Positions 1 through 13,100 of a DNA stretch of 64,000 bases are shown piece after piece. A program made the translations under genes and the position numbers. The notes below the pieces were generated by a model. The model searched no databases, had not been told where the DNA came from, and saw only the letters and a program-made list of their open reading frames with translations. Origin of the DNA: Acanthornis magna (taxonomy: Eukaryota > Chordata > Aves > Passeriformes > Acanthizidae); assembly GCA_036785705.1 (NCBI GenBank), contig JAWUZG010000018.1, forward strand, positions 4,127,501-4,191,500, in the 5' to 3' direction. Numbering within the stretch: position 1 is the stretch's first letter; each line of letters opens with the position of its first letter.

Positions 1-558
1 ATACTTTTCAAGATTTAGTTAAATTAAATGCCTGCATTTTCTTACATAATGCTGTTTTTGTAAAATAAATAAAACCAAGACCCTTCATGGAATGTGTAAA
101 CACAAAAGGTGCAAAATATTGGGTTTTGAGGATTTTTTAGATAGCATTCTGGGACAGTTCTGTATTTCCAAAAGGTAATAAATGAAACTGAATGAGTTTG
201 CACTGAAAGAAGTTTTTCCTCACTAGTCATGGTTGCTTTCAAGCAGAACAAAAATAAAGTTAGGTCCCTGGGATTTGGAATGCTTGAGCAAGGAGCCTCT
301 TTTTGCAGGTAATGCAGGATGAGTCGGAGCTTCCGACAGTGATGACGAAGGCAGGCAGGCGTTTGGAAACCTCACAGCGCTGCTGTTGTCCATGCAGAGC
401 TGGGATTTTTCACATTAAACTCCTCTGGCATCCCGAGGTTCCCAATTGCTTGTGTTCATTTTTTAAAATACTTTACAAGGAGGAGGAGGAGGAGTCCACT
501 TTGCACAAGAGCCCTGTGGTGAGAGTGTTTGAGGGTGGGAGTCAGGGCTCTGTGTTTC

Positions 559-576
559 CTGTGATGATCATCACAG
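559..576. repeat. 18-bp perfect palindrome
   Basis: CTGTGATGATCATCACAG reads the same on both strands. It is centred on TGATCA, in an intron, with no flanking symmetry beyond 18 bp. Function unknown. Confidence 0.9.
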
Positions 577-2770
577 AGGGCTCATGAGATGAAATATGCG
601 AGCTGGTTGGAAAGTTTCTCCATTCCTGCTTTCCAAGGTGGGCTGTGTGTACCTAGGAATGCATGAGCTGTGAGAGTCAGGAAACCTGATGCTGAAGTCT
701 TACATTGGAAACATTCCTCTGCAAGGGGAGTGGAGCAGGAGTTATGGCTTATACAGTCTTCTTTTAAGTGTGATTTGGATAAATTGGGTACTAATGTTAG
801 AGTTGGGGAAGTTCGTTTTCCTTCCATCTGACTTCCTTTTCCTCCAGTTCTAAATGGTATACCTGTATGAGGCTGTAACTGCTTTAATTGCAATTGATGA
901 TCTGGGTGGTAAAAGGAGCTAGAATAACCAAGCCTTTTCTGGGAAACAACCTTGTTTTGTGTTGTTTTCAGGTTGACTGGTACCTAGCAGAAAGTTGTGC
1001 AGATTTTAAAAGCAAACCGACCACATTTTTTCATTAAGGGAAACCAAAGCTGTGTCAGGATGAAGTATCAATTAAAATAGTACATTTTGAAAAAAAGTCT
1101 GAATTACCTAAATTAAATCTACCAGAACAGAGACAGTTTACTGGAAATGAGTAATCCCTTAATGCTGTGTTAACATGTTGGAGGACCTGTGCCAGTAGCT
1201 CTTCGGTGGTTGGAAATAGAGTCTTATTTTGGTTCATTTGTTTTCATGGGATCTCCAGAGTGAGCAGCGTATCAGAGGAGGGAGAACCCAGTGCAGTTGA
1301 GAGGAGTGTAACTCAGAGGAGCTGGGGAGAGCAGGCAGCTGCTGGCAATTAAAGGTAGTTAGCACTTACCCACTGGTGTAAACACTGGAGGCTGTAATTG
1401 CAGTTTGGTTTCCCTGCTGCCATAGGGAAATTGAACGCCTGCCACTGGGAGGGAGGTGAGGCAGATGATGCTGTGCCTGCCTCTTCCCCAGCCCTTCTGA
1501 GTCCTAAGGCACTGTGACTCCGGCATTGAGAGTTGTGCACTCGGCGTGGCTGCTCCCTAATTTCTCTCTGTCAGCCAAGTAGGTTTCAGGGGTTTGGTTT
1601 GTGGGATGAGTTTGCCTTTCTGACTTTGCCTGAAAGGAATGAGGAAATTTTCATCATTCATCACTGGAGGACGCTGGGGATTGAACCCTCCAGGAGTGAG
1701 GCACTATCTGAAACTGTTCCAGATCTATCAAGAAGTGGGTGTCTATTTATATCCTGGACTGTAAAATAGAGCATATCCACCTGCAGAGTTAAAGCAAAAT
1801 ACTTCAGATAATAAATTTAGATATCATTCTCTTCAGAGTCACATTAACTTCTTTCACAATAGCTTCACTGTGGTGACAGGTATTCTCTAATGAAGTTAAC
1901 AGTTGACTTGGTTATGCTCTTTCATATGTCTTAAAGGAAAAAGTTAATAAATATTTGTGTGATAAAATTTGGCATTATTTGCTGAGTGTTTGTAATTAAC
2001 TTTGATTAATACAGTCATTAGGCAAAGAAGATAATTTATATACCTGATTTGTTACTAGTGTCCTTAAATATTATCCTTTTTGAGAATACAAAGCTGCATT
2101 TTGTTCTTCCCTCACCTGATTCTGTATCTTTGCCTTACTTTTATTTTTGTCTTAAAAAATAGCTTTGCTTACAGAAACTCAGAGTAGATAACTGTTACAT
2201 CTTAGTGAATATTTCTGAGCTAAGAATACAATTTAAAATGAAGTTTCAGAACTTTTCTTAAAGTTTTTTCCTTATCTTTACAACTATCTTTATAACTTTT
2301 TCCTATGCTTGTAGCTGTTTTTGAATGGTCCTTTTTTCCAAAGTTCTTGCTTCCAGGGAGGAACAGTAATGCTTTGTAACATAAAGTTTGGAAATGCAAA
2401 GTGCTTTCAAACACTTTTAACATAAAAGGAGACCTTGGGAGATCTTGTAAAGTAGGGATTTTTTTTTTTTTTTGTGAAATTACTCATTGCTTTAGTTAGA
2501 CCAAGCGAATAACTGAGGAAAATCATAAAAATGTCCCTGTGAAGAATAATCCATTTCTGACTGGTTGTGAATTCATTTTTCTTAAACAGCTTGCATTTCT
2601 AATGAGCTGCATACTTGCTTTTCTGTTTGGCATAAAATTGCTGAGTATACCATCTATTCAATTTGAGGATATTATTTTCTCACATCTGTTACTGCAAATT
2701 TTTCAAACAGCTGAAAGTCTGCATTTTTTCATCCCTTCATCACAGAATCTCATTCAGTTTGACATTTCTG

Positions 2771-2812
2771 TGTGCAACCTGTCCTGCTTGAAGCAGGGAG
2801 ATCAGACCAGGG
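2771..2812 (+). repeat. Possible CR1 LINE 3' scrap
   Basis: The stretch cctgcttgaagcagggaga followed by tcagaccag resembles the CR1 3' region seen intact at about 38467-38494 (CCTGCTTGAGCAGGGAGG, TTAGACCAG), with one extra base and two substitutions. The flanks cannot be aligned by eye, so this is either a very eroded fragment or chance. Confidence 0.4.
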
Positions 2813-3271
2813 AGCTCAGGCTTTAGTTGTGTCTTCAGAATGAATTAAACCTTGCATCACCTCTGTGAAGTATCTGTGAGTTCAGCATTACCAATTTTAC
2901 ATTTGTGTACTAAGAGGTGGAGGGGCCATCCTGTAAAAGGGTGTGCAAGAAGTAAATGACAAATCTGTGAATAGAATCCTCCTGTAAGCAGTTCCCTCTT
3001 ACTTACAGCAGCTGCTTCTTTCCCCTTTCTACTTCTGTGAACAAATAGTCACTTTAGGATTTTTTGCGTGCCTGTTTTGTTTATTGACATGTGTCAAAGA
3101 TCATCTGGGGTTTACTTGTAATTGTTATGCTGCTACACAAGGGGTTTTTAATGTGTTTCCCTGAATTCTCCATGGGTTCCTCTTAATTTGTTCCTCAGAA
3201 TACAAAATCACTTCTGTTTTTTTCAAGATCTAAAGAATCTGGTAATTTTTCATCTTGGGGTCTCTAGATTA

Positions 3272-3626
3272 TTACAGTATGTTGGCTGGAGCCTGTAAGG
3301 GATCCCTATTTTTATCAGAAACCCTAATAAATTGAGGATCTGTGGTTTGATGTCTCTGCTTCCTGTGGATGAGGAAGGCATCCCTTACTAGCTCATTTTC
3401 CTTAATGTTCTTTTCCACAATTGACTCCTTTCCTAAATTTTCAGTATAAACAGGAATCTTGTATTTCCGTGCAAAATTGCACAGATTCCCTGTCTCTGCC
3501 AATTGAAGTGTATATGAAATTTTGCTGTCTCCTATCACCAAATAGGTTTTTGCCTACATTCTGGTGAACAGTGGGTTCTTGAAGGTCAACTTTCATTGGA
3601 TAATCTTGTGAAGGATTGCAATCCAT
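3272..3626 (-). pseudogene. Coding-like antisense stretch with a frame change, possible processed pseudogene
   Basis: Two overlapping minus-strand frames lie side by side: an upstream one from 3626 to 3441 and a downstream one from 3541 to 3272. Both read as ordinary soluble, charged protein (for example ENELVRDAFLIHRKQRHQ, DPQFIRVSDKNRDPLQAP) and not as low-complexity intron translation. Together they look like one former reading frame broken by a small indel inside the 100-bp overlap. There are no introns within it. I do not recognise the parent protein; a retroposed gene or an old mobile-element remnant are both possible. Confidence 0.4.
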
Positions 3627-3950
3627 GGGGTGAGAAATACAAACAGGAAAATGTATTTTATTTTGTGGAAAAAGAAAAAAGATTTTGTTTTGAGCCTGAC
3701 CCTTTTGCTTCTGTCAAGGGACTGCTTTTGAGACACTCATCTAATTTCTTTACAGTGGAACAGAAGAAACTTGAGAGATGTTTGGGGGTGTTTTTTTCTA
3801 TGCAGGTGCTCTCAATAAAAATGGAGAGGGATATTTAGAAATCTGCACCACCGTGAGCTTGAGCAGAAGGAGTGATAAGTCAAGTAAACAATATTGAAGA
3901 GTGGAAGTGAATACTGCTCTATTGACAGATTTAATTCCCTTTTTTAACAG

Positions 3951-4120
3951 AGCTGAACAGCACAGAATTGAAGGACTGTGTCAGTGAAAACAGCCTCAGT
4001 AGCAATGCCAGCCTTCCCAGCGTGCAGAGCTGCCGGCGGCTGCGAGAAAGGAGAGTTGCGAGCTGGGCCGTTTCCTTTGAGCGTCTTCTTCAGGATTCTG
4101 TTGGTGTTAAATATTTTTCG
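3951..4120 (+). CDS. RGS12: RGS12 exon: start of RGS domain
   Basis: The acceptor is a T-rich tract ending aacag and the donor is gtgagt. The exon starts with two bases of a split codon and ends in phase 0. It encodes 56 full codons: a Ser/Asn-rich leader ([10 protein letters not shown]...), a basic stretch ([10 protein letters not shown]) and the first helix of the RGS domain ([12 protein letters not shown]...GVKYFS). The leader matches the strongly conserved RGS12 segment just before the RGS box. Confidence 0.95.
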
Positions 4121-7100
4121 GTGAGTTCTGAGGGACAGTAAGGGGCTTTCCAAAATACTTGATACTGCTGCAGTAAATTTCCTGTATTTTTTTTTTTCTT
4201 GACACTATCCTTGCACAGGCCAAGAGACAAGCGTTCTGTCATGCTCAGTTGTTATCTGAGCATCTTTCTAAATTTACATGAGTTCACAGTTGAGTAAGAG
4301 CTCATAGTAATATACAGATTGACATGTGCTTCTGCATAGCAGAAGTTTCAGGTGAAAATGGAAACTATATTTGGCTTTGTCTGGGAACTTTTAGAAAGGT
4401 TCCCCATTTTTTAAAACGCTATTTTTGTATCTGTAGCCTTTGTACAAGAAGAAGGAAGTCCTTTTGGTAGTTTCATAAGAATGGGTCATTATTCACATCT
4501 ATCTCTACTGAAACATTGGAAGCCACATAGAAGATTTTTTCAGAGTGACAGAGTGGCTTATTTTCCTGAAAAAGGTTTTTAGAAATAATTTTTTGAAGTA
4601 GTTATGGTAGCTAAGAGCACTGGTTAAAGCTACAACTTGAAGGAATAATGTTGAGTATTTGCAAAGCATAAGTACTTTGCAATACATAAATACTGTTCTT
4701 CACAGCACACTTAGGAAGTTGTAAATAGCATCTTTTTTACATGCAAGGAATCTGAGGGTAAATACTTTTGCTTTGTTGCGCTGAGAGTATGCTGCTGGTT
4801 CTGAATTTGTTACACAGGGACAGTTTGTGCTGCCCAAATAATTTTCACAAAGAGAATATAAAGAAACCTATGGTGTAGGAGATGTAGATTATTTGAATCT
4901 GCAGTAACTCAGAAAGACTCTTGCTTGATACAAAAGTATTAAGATATTACAATGGTTGATAAACAGACTTCCATGTTAACTGGTGGGGGAACCCAAAACC
5001 CACATTCGCAGTGAACATCTGTTTGAGGAAACAGAGAAAAGGAAAGCAAAATAATACATCCTGGACATTATGTTCCTTGGTTTAGCCGAATAGCCTAAGA
5101 GTTATCAACATTTCTGCTTTGATACTGAGACTTCTTGTCAGGCTGGAAGAAAATTTACAATTCTGATCTGATGTCGGAGTCCATCTGAAAAATTATATAG
5201 ATCTTGGGGCTGCTGCTGGAAGTTCAGTTGACTTTTCTAATTACTTGTAATCCTTCAGTACACTTAGGAAGTTGCTGCATTAAATTTTTAACTGCTATGA
5301 TTGTTTAAAACTTACATTAAAAATGTAAAAAATAGCTCATGTCATTTTAATAAATTTTCAGATTAAAAATGGTAAAGGTACATTTCATTTCAGCAAAAGC
5401 CAATCTCAGATATTCTGGAAGTTTTACTTTTCTCCCCCATTTTCTTCTAATTAGAAGGTCTTTTTATACACACTGCATAAGTGCATGTGTTAAAGAAATA
5501 CCCACTTTAAAAAAAAATTGGGACTGTTAAAGTTTATCAAGTGCACCACCATTTTCTTGAGGCCCAGGAGATGTCCAGAGCCATTGCTTAGATGTATTTG
5601 GAACCTGGTTGTCATTACACTGTGCAGTTACAGATTGCTGCCAGCATTACTCTCCAGGAAGGAAAGATTTTGCATGTTTTGCAAATACTCACACTTTGCG
5701 TAAGAGCTGCTGCTGGGAGCAGGCAGCAGAAGGTGAGAGCTGTGTGCAGGTTCCCTGAAGGGTTCAGACCAAGCTCTCCACCTTCCCAGCCATGTGTGGT
5801 CATTCCTGGGCTGCCTGATGTTCCAGCTGGGGCTCCACTCAGCCCTCCTGGTGAAGCTGTGCCCAAATCCTGTGGCCACAAGGAAGCAAGTGGGAGATGG
5901 ACTCGATCCACAGGGAAGGTGCCAAGTGGGAAGTAGGCAGTTGTGTTCTGGTTCCTGCTCTCTAATTTGTTTCCCTTTTAATATGTAATTACAGAAATGT
6001 CCCCTGACTACTCTCTGGATTGTGTTTTATATGTTTGGTGTCTCAGGTTATGTAGCTGAAGAACTTTTAATTTAAACTGAAAGCTTGCTAGGGGATTTAG
6101 ATTCCCTGTATTGTAGTTTATCTCAATTGCTTTCTTACGGTTTGACTCCCTAAACTCTATGTAAATCTGAAAAGCACAAATAAACTTAAGTTTATTTCTG
6201 TGGAGATTCTTCTTACACAGCTTTCTGGGGTTGCCTTGAATAGTAAAGAAGCTTCAGTGATATCCATGTGACCATTGAGTGAAGGTTGTGGCTTGTGTCT
6301 GACTTAAAATTTCCAATTGAACACTGATACCTAAAGGCTCTAAAATATAAACAAGCATTTTTCCAATTACTTAAATGCCTAGATAAATTTTTAGAGGATC
6401 AAGTTTTTGTTTTTTTTTAAATATCTTTATTTTTCCCCTGATAGTTAAAATGCTTTTATTTTAAGATCCTGAGAGAATATTGAATTATATAGATTTGAGT
6501 ATGGGACAGTTTGTGGTTGCAGAGTTTTCCAACTGAATCAGTACTAGTGTTCATTTGGACTTTAGGATGCTGTAATGTAAATGTCCTGATGTGTGTTGTA
6601 CTGGGAGATATTTATTTTCTCTCTACGTGAGTCTTTTCCAAGGAGAAACCATGTAACCACATCAGCAAGCAGAAGATTTTTCTTTTGTAGTTGCCATGTG
6701 ATGCAGAAAGGGGCAGTAATGAATCCAGAATTGATTATGGGCACTGCTAGATAAAAACCTACTCTCTTAGATCAGAACTGCAAATAAAGACAGACAGTTT
6801 ACAGTGTAATTTTAAAATGTAGTTTATAAATTATTTAAATTTTTATTAAAAGTTTATTCACTAGTTTATACACTGCTTAGCATGACATTTCAAACTTCGT
6901 ACTTGCAAATGGTTTGATTATAACTTGATGGATTCTTCTTCATGAGAAAGAGGGGAAGCACTAGGTGTTTATTGGACATACATTGGTTTTTACTTTAGAA
7001 GGAAACTGGACTGTGAGACTGATTAAAAAGCTGATTTTATGCAAACTTTCCAAGCATTATAAATATGTTGTTTCAATTGGCAAGTAGCTTTTCTCTGATA

Positions 7101-10100
7101 CATTTATTTATTTATTTATTTATTTATTTATTTTTTCCCTAGGAATTTCTCCGGAAAGAATTTAGTGAAGAAAATATTTTATTTTGGCAGGCCTGTGAAT
7201 ATTTTAACCATGTACCTGCACATGATAAAAAAGAGGTAAGTCAGTGTTGTATTTCAGTACATTGTGTTGCTTCTTCAAAGACTATTACTCCTTCAAGATT
7301 ACTGAAATTAATGGAGCTGTACTTGGTCTTTGTACTGTGACATCACTAAAATAGGGTTGGACAACCTAAATTTAAGGTGTTGGATATATTTAAACTGCAG
7401 CAAAGTGCAGAGGTAGCTCTGTAAGAATGAGCTAAGGTATCCTGGATGTTGGAAATGGCCAGCAGTTGTAGCCCAGTGCATGGGAGTGCAGAGCAAGTTA
7501 ATGAAATGTCAAGGAGAGGCCTCTTACTCTCTTTGAGCTAGACTGCCTCCACCAACCAAGATGATGTGTTTCTAAATAATTTAGATTATCTGCTGCTCTA
7601 AGTGTAGTGCTCTCACGTTTGTTCAGAAATTATGAGAATCTCCATCTCATCCTTTTGAGGGAATCCTACATTGGTTGGGCAATTTGAGTGAATTTTGAAC
7701 TTTGTACAGGTTGGCAACACTTCTGTCTACACCACAGCCAAATCCAGTCAGGTTTAGTGGTGGAAATGGTTTCATCTTCCAAGTCTCTCTTTACTCTTTT
7801 GTCTACTAATGAGGTGTTTTTCTCCTACTTTCTTCTGTCTTCAAACAATGTATTTTCTGAACACCACCCTTAAGGGCTGTGGGCTCAGCTTGGTGGGTTT
7901 TTCATTATTTTCACAATGTGGGTGTTTCAAAGTAAACAAGTTGAAAATTAGTGGTTTTGTCTGTAAATATGCATATATATACTTACCTTTTTCTCACTTC
8001 TAGAAACTGAATCTTAGAGGATTTATTTAAATAGGAACTGTTACATAAAAGGTCTCAAATCTAAAAAATCTGCTCTCCTTTTAAAAAACTACTTGCTGAT
8101 TATTGCTTCTTTTTAAAAAATACTTGATTATTTTAACTTTTATGTGGAGGACAACTTTTACTGCTTAAGAAATATTTGATGAATATTTGTAATCTTAAAG
8201 GAAAAACCCTCTTTATGTGCCTAAACTAAAAGCTGACATATGAAAAATACATATATCAAAGATTCAGGAGTGGCTATATATTTTTGGGTGCAATATATCA
8301 GTGTAAGAAGTGCCTAGCTAAAAATATGGTTTTAAAACCAACACACATTTAGCATTTCTTTTCTGTAGCTTTCTTACAGAGCTCGGGAGATCTTCAGTAA
8401 ATTCTTGTGTAGCAAAGCTACAACTCCAGTTAATATTGACAGCCAGGCACAGTTGGCAGATGATATTCTCAATTCTCCCCATCCGGATATGTTCAAGGAA
8501 CAGCAACTTCAGGTAACCAGAGTAAACATGAATGCTCTATGTTTATCTGTTATCTTTTCCTTTATAATCTATAAAAATAGTTTCACATGCTTTAGATTCT
8601 GTTAGAAGTGCATAAAAAAGACTGCTTTACTGTTTTTTTGTTATGTGTAGAAAATTGTAATTTAATTTAAAAATAATCTGAGAAGTACTATTATTGAAAT
8701 GAGGGTTTAGTGCAAGTAAATAATTCCATGTGTTGCAGCACCATCGCATAGAGTGTTTGCATATGGCTGGTTTTCTTTTCTTTATTGGAGAGTTGAGTAC
8801 ACAAATAGTGTTTACTTTTGGTTTTTAAAATGTCAGTTGTGTTAAAGGAGTTCTTACCTTATGCTTTGATAGTACTGTCAGGCAAAGAGATTTTAAAACT
8901 GAAGACCTCTGAAGTGGATGTATTTTAAATAATTATTGATATTCAGAACAGTTATGCAACAACAGGATACCCTTTACATTTCCTGTAGGATTTAAGTTTC
9001 TTATTTTTTCTCTTAAGTCATCTCTTTGGTAACATCTTCTACCCAGTTCCTCTGGGTAATAAACTTCTAACAGTTTATTAGTAGAAGTAACTTTGAGATC
9101 GCCATTTAGAAATCAAGGCCATAGCTTTAATGAACCAGGTGCCAATCTTAGGGTACAATCTCAGACCACATGCTTTTGGGCAATCTGGGCAGCAGGGTAT
9201 AGCATCATCCTTCTGCAAAGTGGAGCTGGAAAGGTAGGTCTGACTGCTGGGCTGGTAGCTTCCAGCATTGTAGCTACTCCTTATGCACCTCCAAGCCTGA
9301 GCCTTCTGTGGGAATTACCTGTCACCACCTTCCCGGGTATTTTTTCATGCATTTGTCATCCTGGTTTTGTGGAGACTATGCCTGAATTTTTCCTCATCCT
9401 CTCCCATTTGTTTGGTGGAGTACAAGGTGTCCTGATGAGTCAGGTGGCAGGGCTGGTGCAGATTTTCTCCCTTTGAAAAAGCTGTATCCCTGCTTGGAGG
9501 GCTCAAAACGCAAGAGAAAATGCTCATGTGAAGTCCTGCTGTGGGTCCAGTCCCAGCCACAAGGCCTGTCTGTGCCTGACCTGCTTATCTCCGGTTGTCA
9601 GTGCCTCAGTCAGATCCTTCAGTCAGACCCATTCCTTCCACTGAAAAGTGAGGTGAAGCAGGATGAGAGTTCCTTCTGCTGATGGATGTCTTGTGTGAGG
9701 TGCTGCTGGTGTGGCTGAGGTCCTCTGGCTGAGATCAGTGCTGGGGAATCAGCTCCTTGATGGCCCTTAATTTCTCGTTTTCACCAAGGGGCTCTGCAGG
9801 AGCTCAGTTTGTGGTCTTGGTGGCTGGCACCACGCTGAGAACACACACCTGGGGCTTGTGTAGTTCCTGCAACACGCCCACACACTCGCGAAATACAGCT
9901 CAGAGTGGTGACACAAACTTAATACAGCAAGAGCTCTGCATTTGTGGTCTTTCACAAGGATTTTTAGATTTGAACACTGACCACGGAGTGCAAGGGTGCT
10001 GCTCTGTGGGGGCTGTCAGATGAGTGTGATGTTGGTGAATAGGGAGTGTTGCTGTAAGGCTGCGGTGGAGTTGCAGAAGTGTGTGGAAAATTGCCTTGGA

Positions 10101-13100
10101 AACACTTTCAGGCCATTCTCTCTCAAGCACTGCCTGTTAGGAATACCCTGCAAGTTGCTTTCTGTCCATGTCCTGACAAATTTGTCCTTGATCATGTTGT
10201 TAGAGGTTGTAATGGCAGTGTGGATGCAGCCAAAATACCTAGTTAGGATGTTGTTCTTTTTTATAGATTGAAATACAAACAGGCATTTTGAGTGTTTCTG
10301 GGTGGGGGACAGTGTAGGTCCCTTGAACATACTAAAGTAAGAATAAAATAGCATATATTTCATGTAGAATTGATAATGGATGTAAGCTTTTCTACTCTTG
10401 TTTATCTGAAAATTTCAAATTATGCTTTTAAAAGATACATTTCTCATTTGTGAGAACAAGAACTAGCATCTGCTAGCCTTATCCAAATAAGCAGAAGTCA
10501 TTAAGATATGTAAATATGATAATAATGCTAAATTTAGTAAATCATGGATGTAGTGTGGGCTAAAAACATAGTAGGGCAGATGATAATCAGCTCAAGATAA
10601 ATTAGTTAAACTCTCATCAGTCTGTCCAGTAAAGTTAAAAGGTTGTAATTTTTTTCTGTATTAGGTATATTTAATCTGCAGACTGCATCTCTACAGTAAC
10701 TTTTCTTGTGTCTCTTAGTTCTGTGCAATTTTTTCCTTTTATTCTTTCCACTTAGCATGGAATAACAATTTTCTTTTGGTACTAGATTTCTGTGGTGGGG
10801 GGCAGCTGTGCAAAGCCTTGTTTTTCACCCTGAAGCTGTGTTAAATTTAAAGTATTTGTTTAAGCTGTGCCGTAGAACCATGTCTTATATTTTGGGGGGA
10901 CCAACTGTATTCAATTTAAAATACTGATTTATTCCTGAGTGTAACCTTTGTAAGTTTCATTTTCTCAAAAAGCTCAAGGGCAGGTGAAGTATTTTGTATT
11001 TTTCAGTTAGTTCGGGTTTTGCATCTGTGTTGGAATCTGCAGGCTACACTTAGTGTTTCCCCCAGTAATCTTTTATCAGTGGTGCTTCTGTGAGTCCTTG
11101 AGATGGAAGCATTTTGATTTCTTGTAATTGCTCCTCCATATTTGACGCTGTTTCGGCAGCACACCAGAGCCTTGAGTGCAACAGAACTCAAGAATGGTTT
11201 CAAAGCTGTGTGTGTTGTATATACTCAGTAGTCTGTTGAGGCTTGGCCTGAAGTGTGCTCTGAAATTTGTTGTCTTTTTTAATTTTGCCAGTGTACCTAT
11301 GGTCAGAGAAGGTTGGTGTGAGCAAGGCTTCCAGTGAGAAATCTTTGATTCTGGATGGTCTCTCTGTCACGGCATTGAGGGCACATTGGAGTTTGCATGG
11401 AGCCTTTTCAGCATCTCAAACTGTCAAAGCTAACAAATACAGAAGTGTTTTTCCATAGCTTACCAGGTGGAAAGCAGTGCATTAGAAGGCCCAGCAAAGA
11501 TGACAGGCAGCACCTAAGCAGGAATGAGAATATACAGACAGGAAAGGCAAGAACATGGAAGTTGGCATTCAGTTTGAGCTAGGTTTCTGTGACAGCATCC
11601 AGTTCTCTCTGCACTATCTTGCTGTTTACAAGATAAATTTTGGGCTGAAGCCTGTTGAGACGGGTGTCTCTGCACAATCTGAAGTGTGATTTCCATCTGC
11701 AAATGGACCAGTCTGTCTCACTGATGGACTTTCCTTTAGACTCCTGGGAATGCCATAACCTGTTGGGTTGTGTGTACCGTCCTTCACTTGTGGGGAATTT
11801 GTCATGTCCAAAGAAGTACTGTTTCGTACTGTTCAAACCATTCATACTGTTTTCTCAGATCAGCTGAATCACAGGAGAAGATATAGAGCTAAATGTATGG
11901 ATTCACTTAAAACAGCAGGTTTGCAAAAATGGAACAAAAAATTTAAACATTGTTTAGCATTAAAAAAACCCTATTCTTCACTTTCATAAATTTAGCTTTG
12001 GTTAAATTAGCCTCAGCTATTTCTTCCAGACCTGGTATAGAGCTGCTTTCTTCTTCTGTGGTTAAAGATAAATATTGGTTGTTTAATGTAAACTGTTCTC
12101 TTTCAAGATCTACTGCACCTTGATTATTGAATTGTCCAAAGATACTGTTTGGTTTTTTTTTCCCTTGTGGTTGGGCACGTGACTGTGGTTTAGTGTTAAA
12201 TTTGGCAGTTCTGGGTTAGTGGCTGGACTTGATGATCTTAGAGGTCTTTTCCAGCCTAAATGATTCTATGAGTCTGTGAACATTATGTATACAGTAAAGG
12301 ACTCTCAGCTTCTCCTCACATCAGCATTTAACTTTGTGTATCTTGTATCGTTGTTTATTATTACATATTGTGATTATATCATATTTGTGCATTTTAGAAC
12401 ATAAACTTTCCTTGTTCACAGCTACCTTAAACACACTTGTATAACTTAATTCTGTCACGTGCAGTGCTGGTGTAATAATCTTTAAAAAATGTTTTAAATG
12501 GCCAGCTTGCTGCATGCTTCACATGGAATGGCATCAATGAAGTAAAAGAGGATGGTTTTGTCAAGACTACACCATCTCAGCCTACACTTTGCGCAAATCA
12601 TAGCTTTTTTCTGAACCTGTACTAAGGAGATAGATCAATTTATGTTTCACTTTAAATGGGTGCAGTGTATTTAACCAGGTCTAAACAATGTCATACCTAC
12701 TGCTGTTTGCAGCTTAATGTCCTGAATTTCGTGGCAGTTGGCTATTGCAAAGTAGCTCAATTTTCTTGACATGTTAGTCAAGTGTATGTAACCATTTTCC
12801 ATTGCATTTTAATTTCAGATATTTAACCTGATGAAGTTTGATAGCTACACTCGCTTCCTCAAATCCCCCCTTTACCAAGAGTGCATCCTAGCTGAAGTGG
12901 AAGGACGTCCTCTTCCTGATCCTCAGCGTGTTCCCAGCAGCCCCACTTCTAAACACAGCGTCAGTTCAGACAAGTCCAACATGTCAACGCCAAAAAAGGT
13001 GACCTTTGCATTGTTGTTATCTGAAAACCATGGTTTTAAATAATGTTTTTCAAGTTCTTTAGAAAATAAAAGATAATACATAAAATAAAATTAAAATGTG

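Larger units (their letters stand above)
1..3950 (+). other. RGS12: RGS12 intron (right part) before the first exon in the window
   Basis: AT-rich intronic DNA ending in a clear acceptor at 3950. No coding exon with a phase-1 donor could be supported here, although RGS12 is known to use alternative first exons. It holds an 18-bp palindrome (559-576), a T15 run (2459-2473), a possible CR1 scrap (2771-2812) and a coding-like antisense stretch (3272-3626). Confidence 0.75.
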
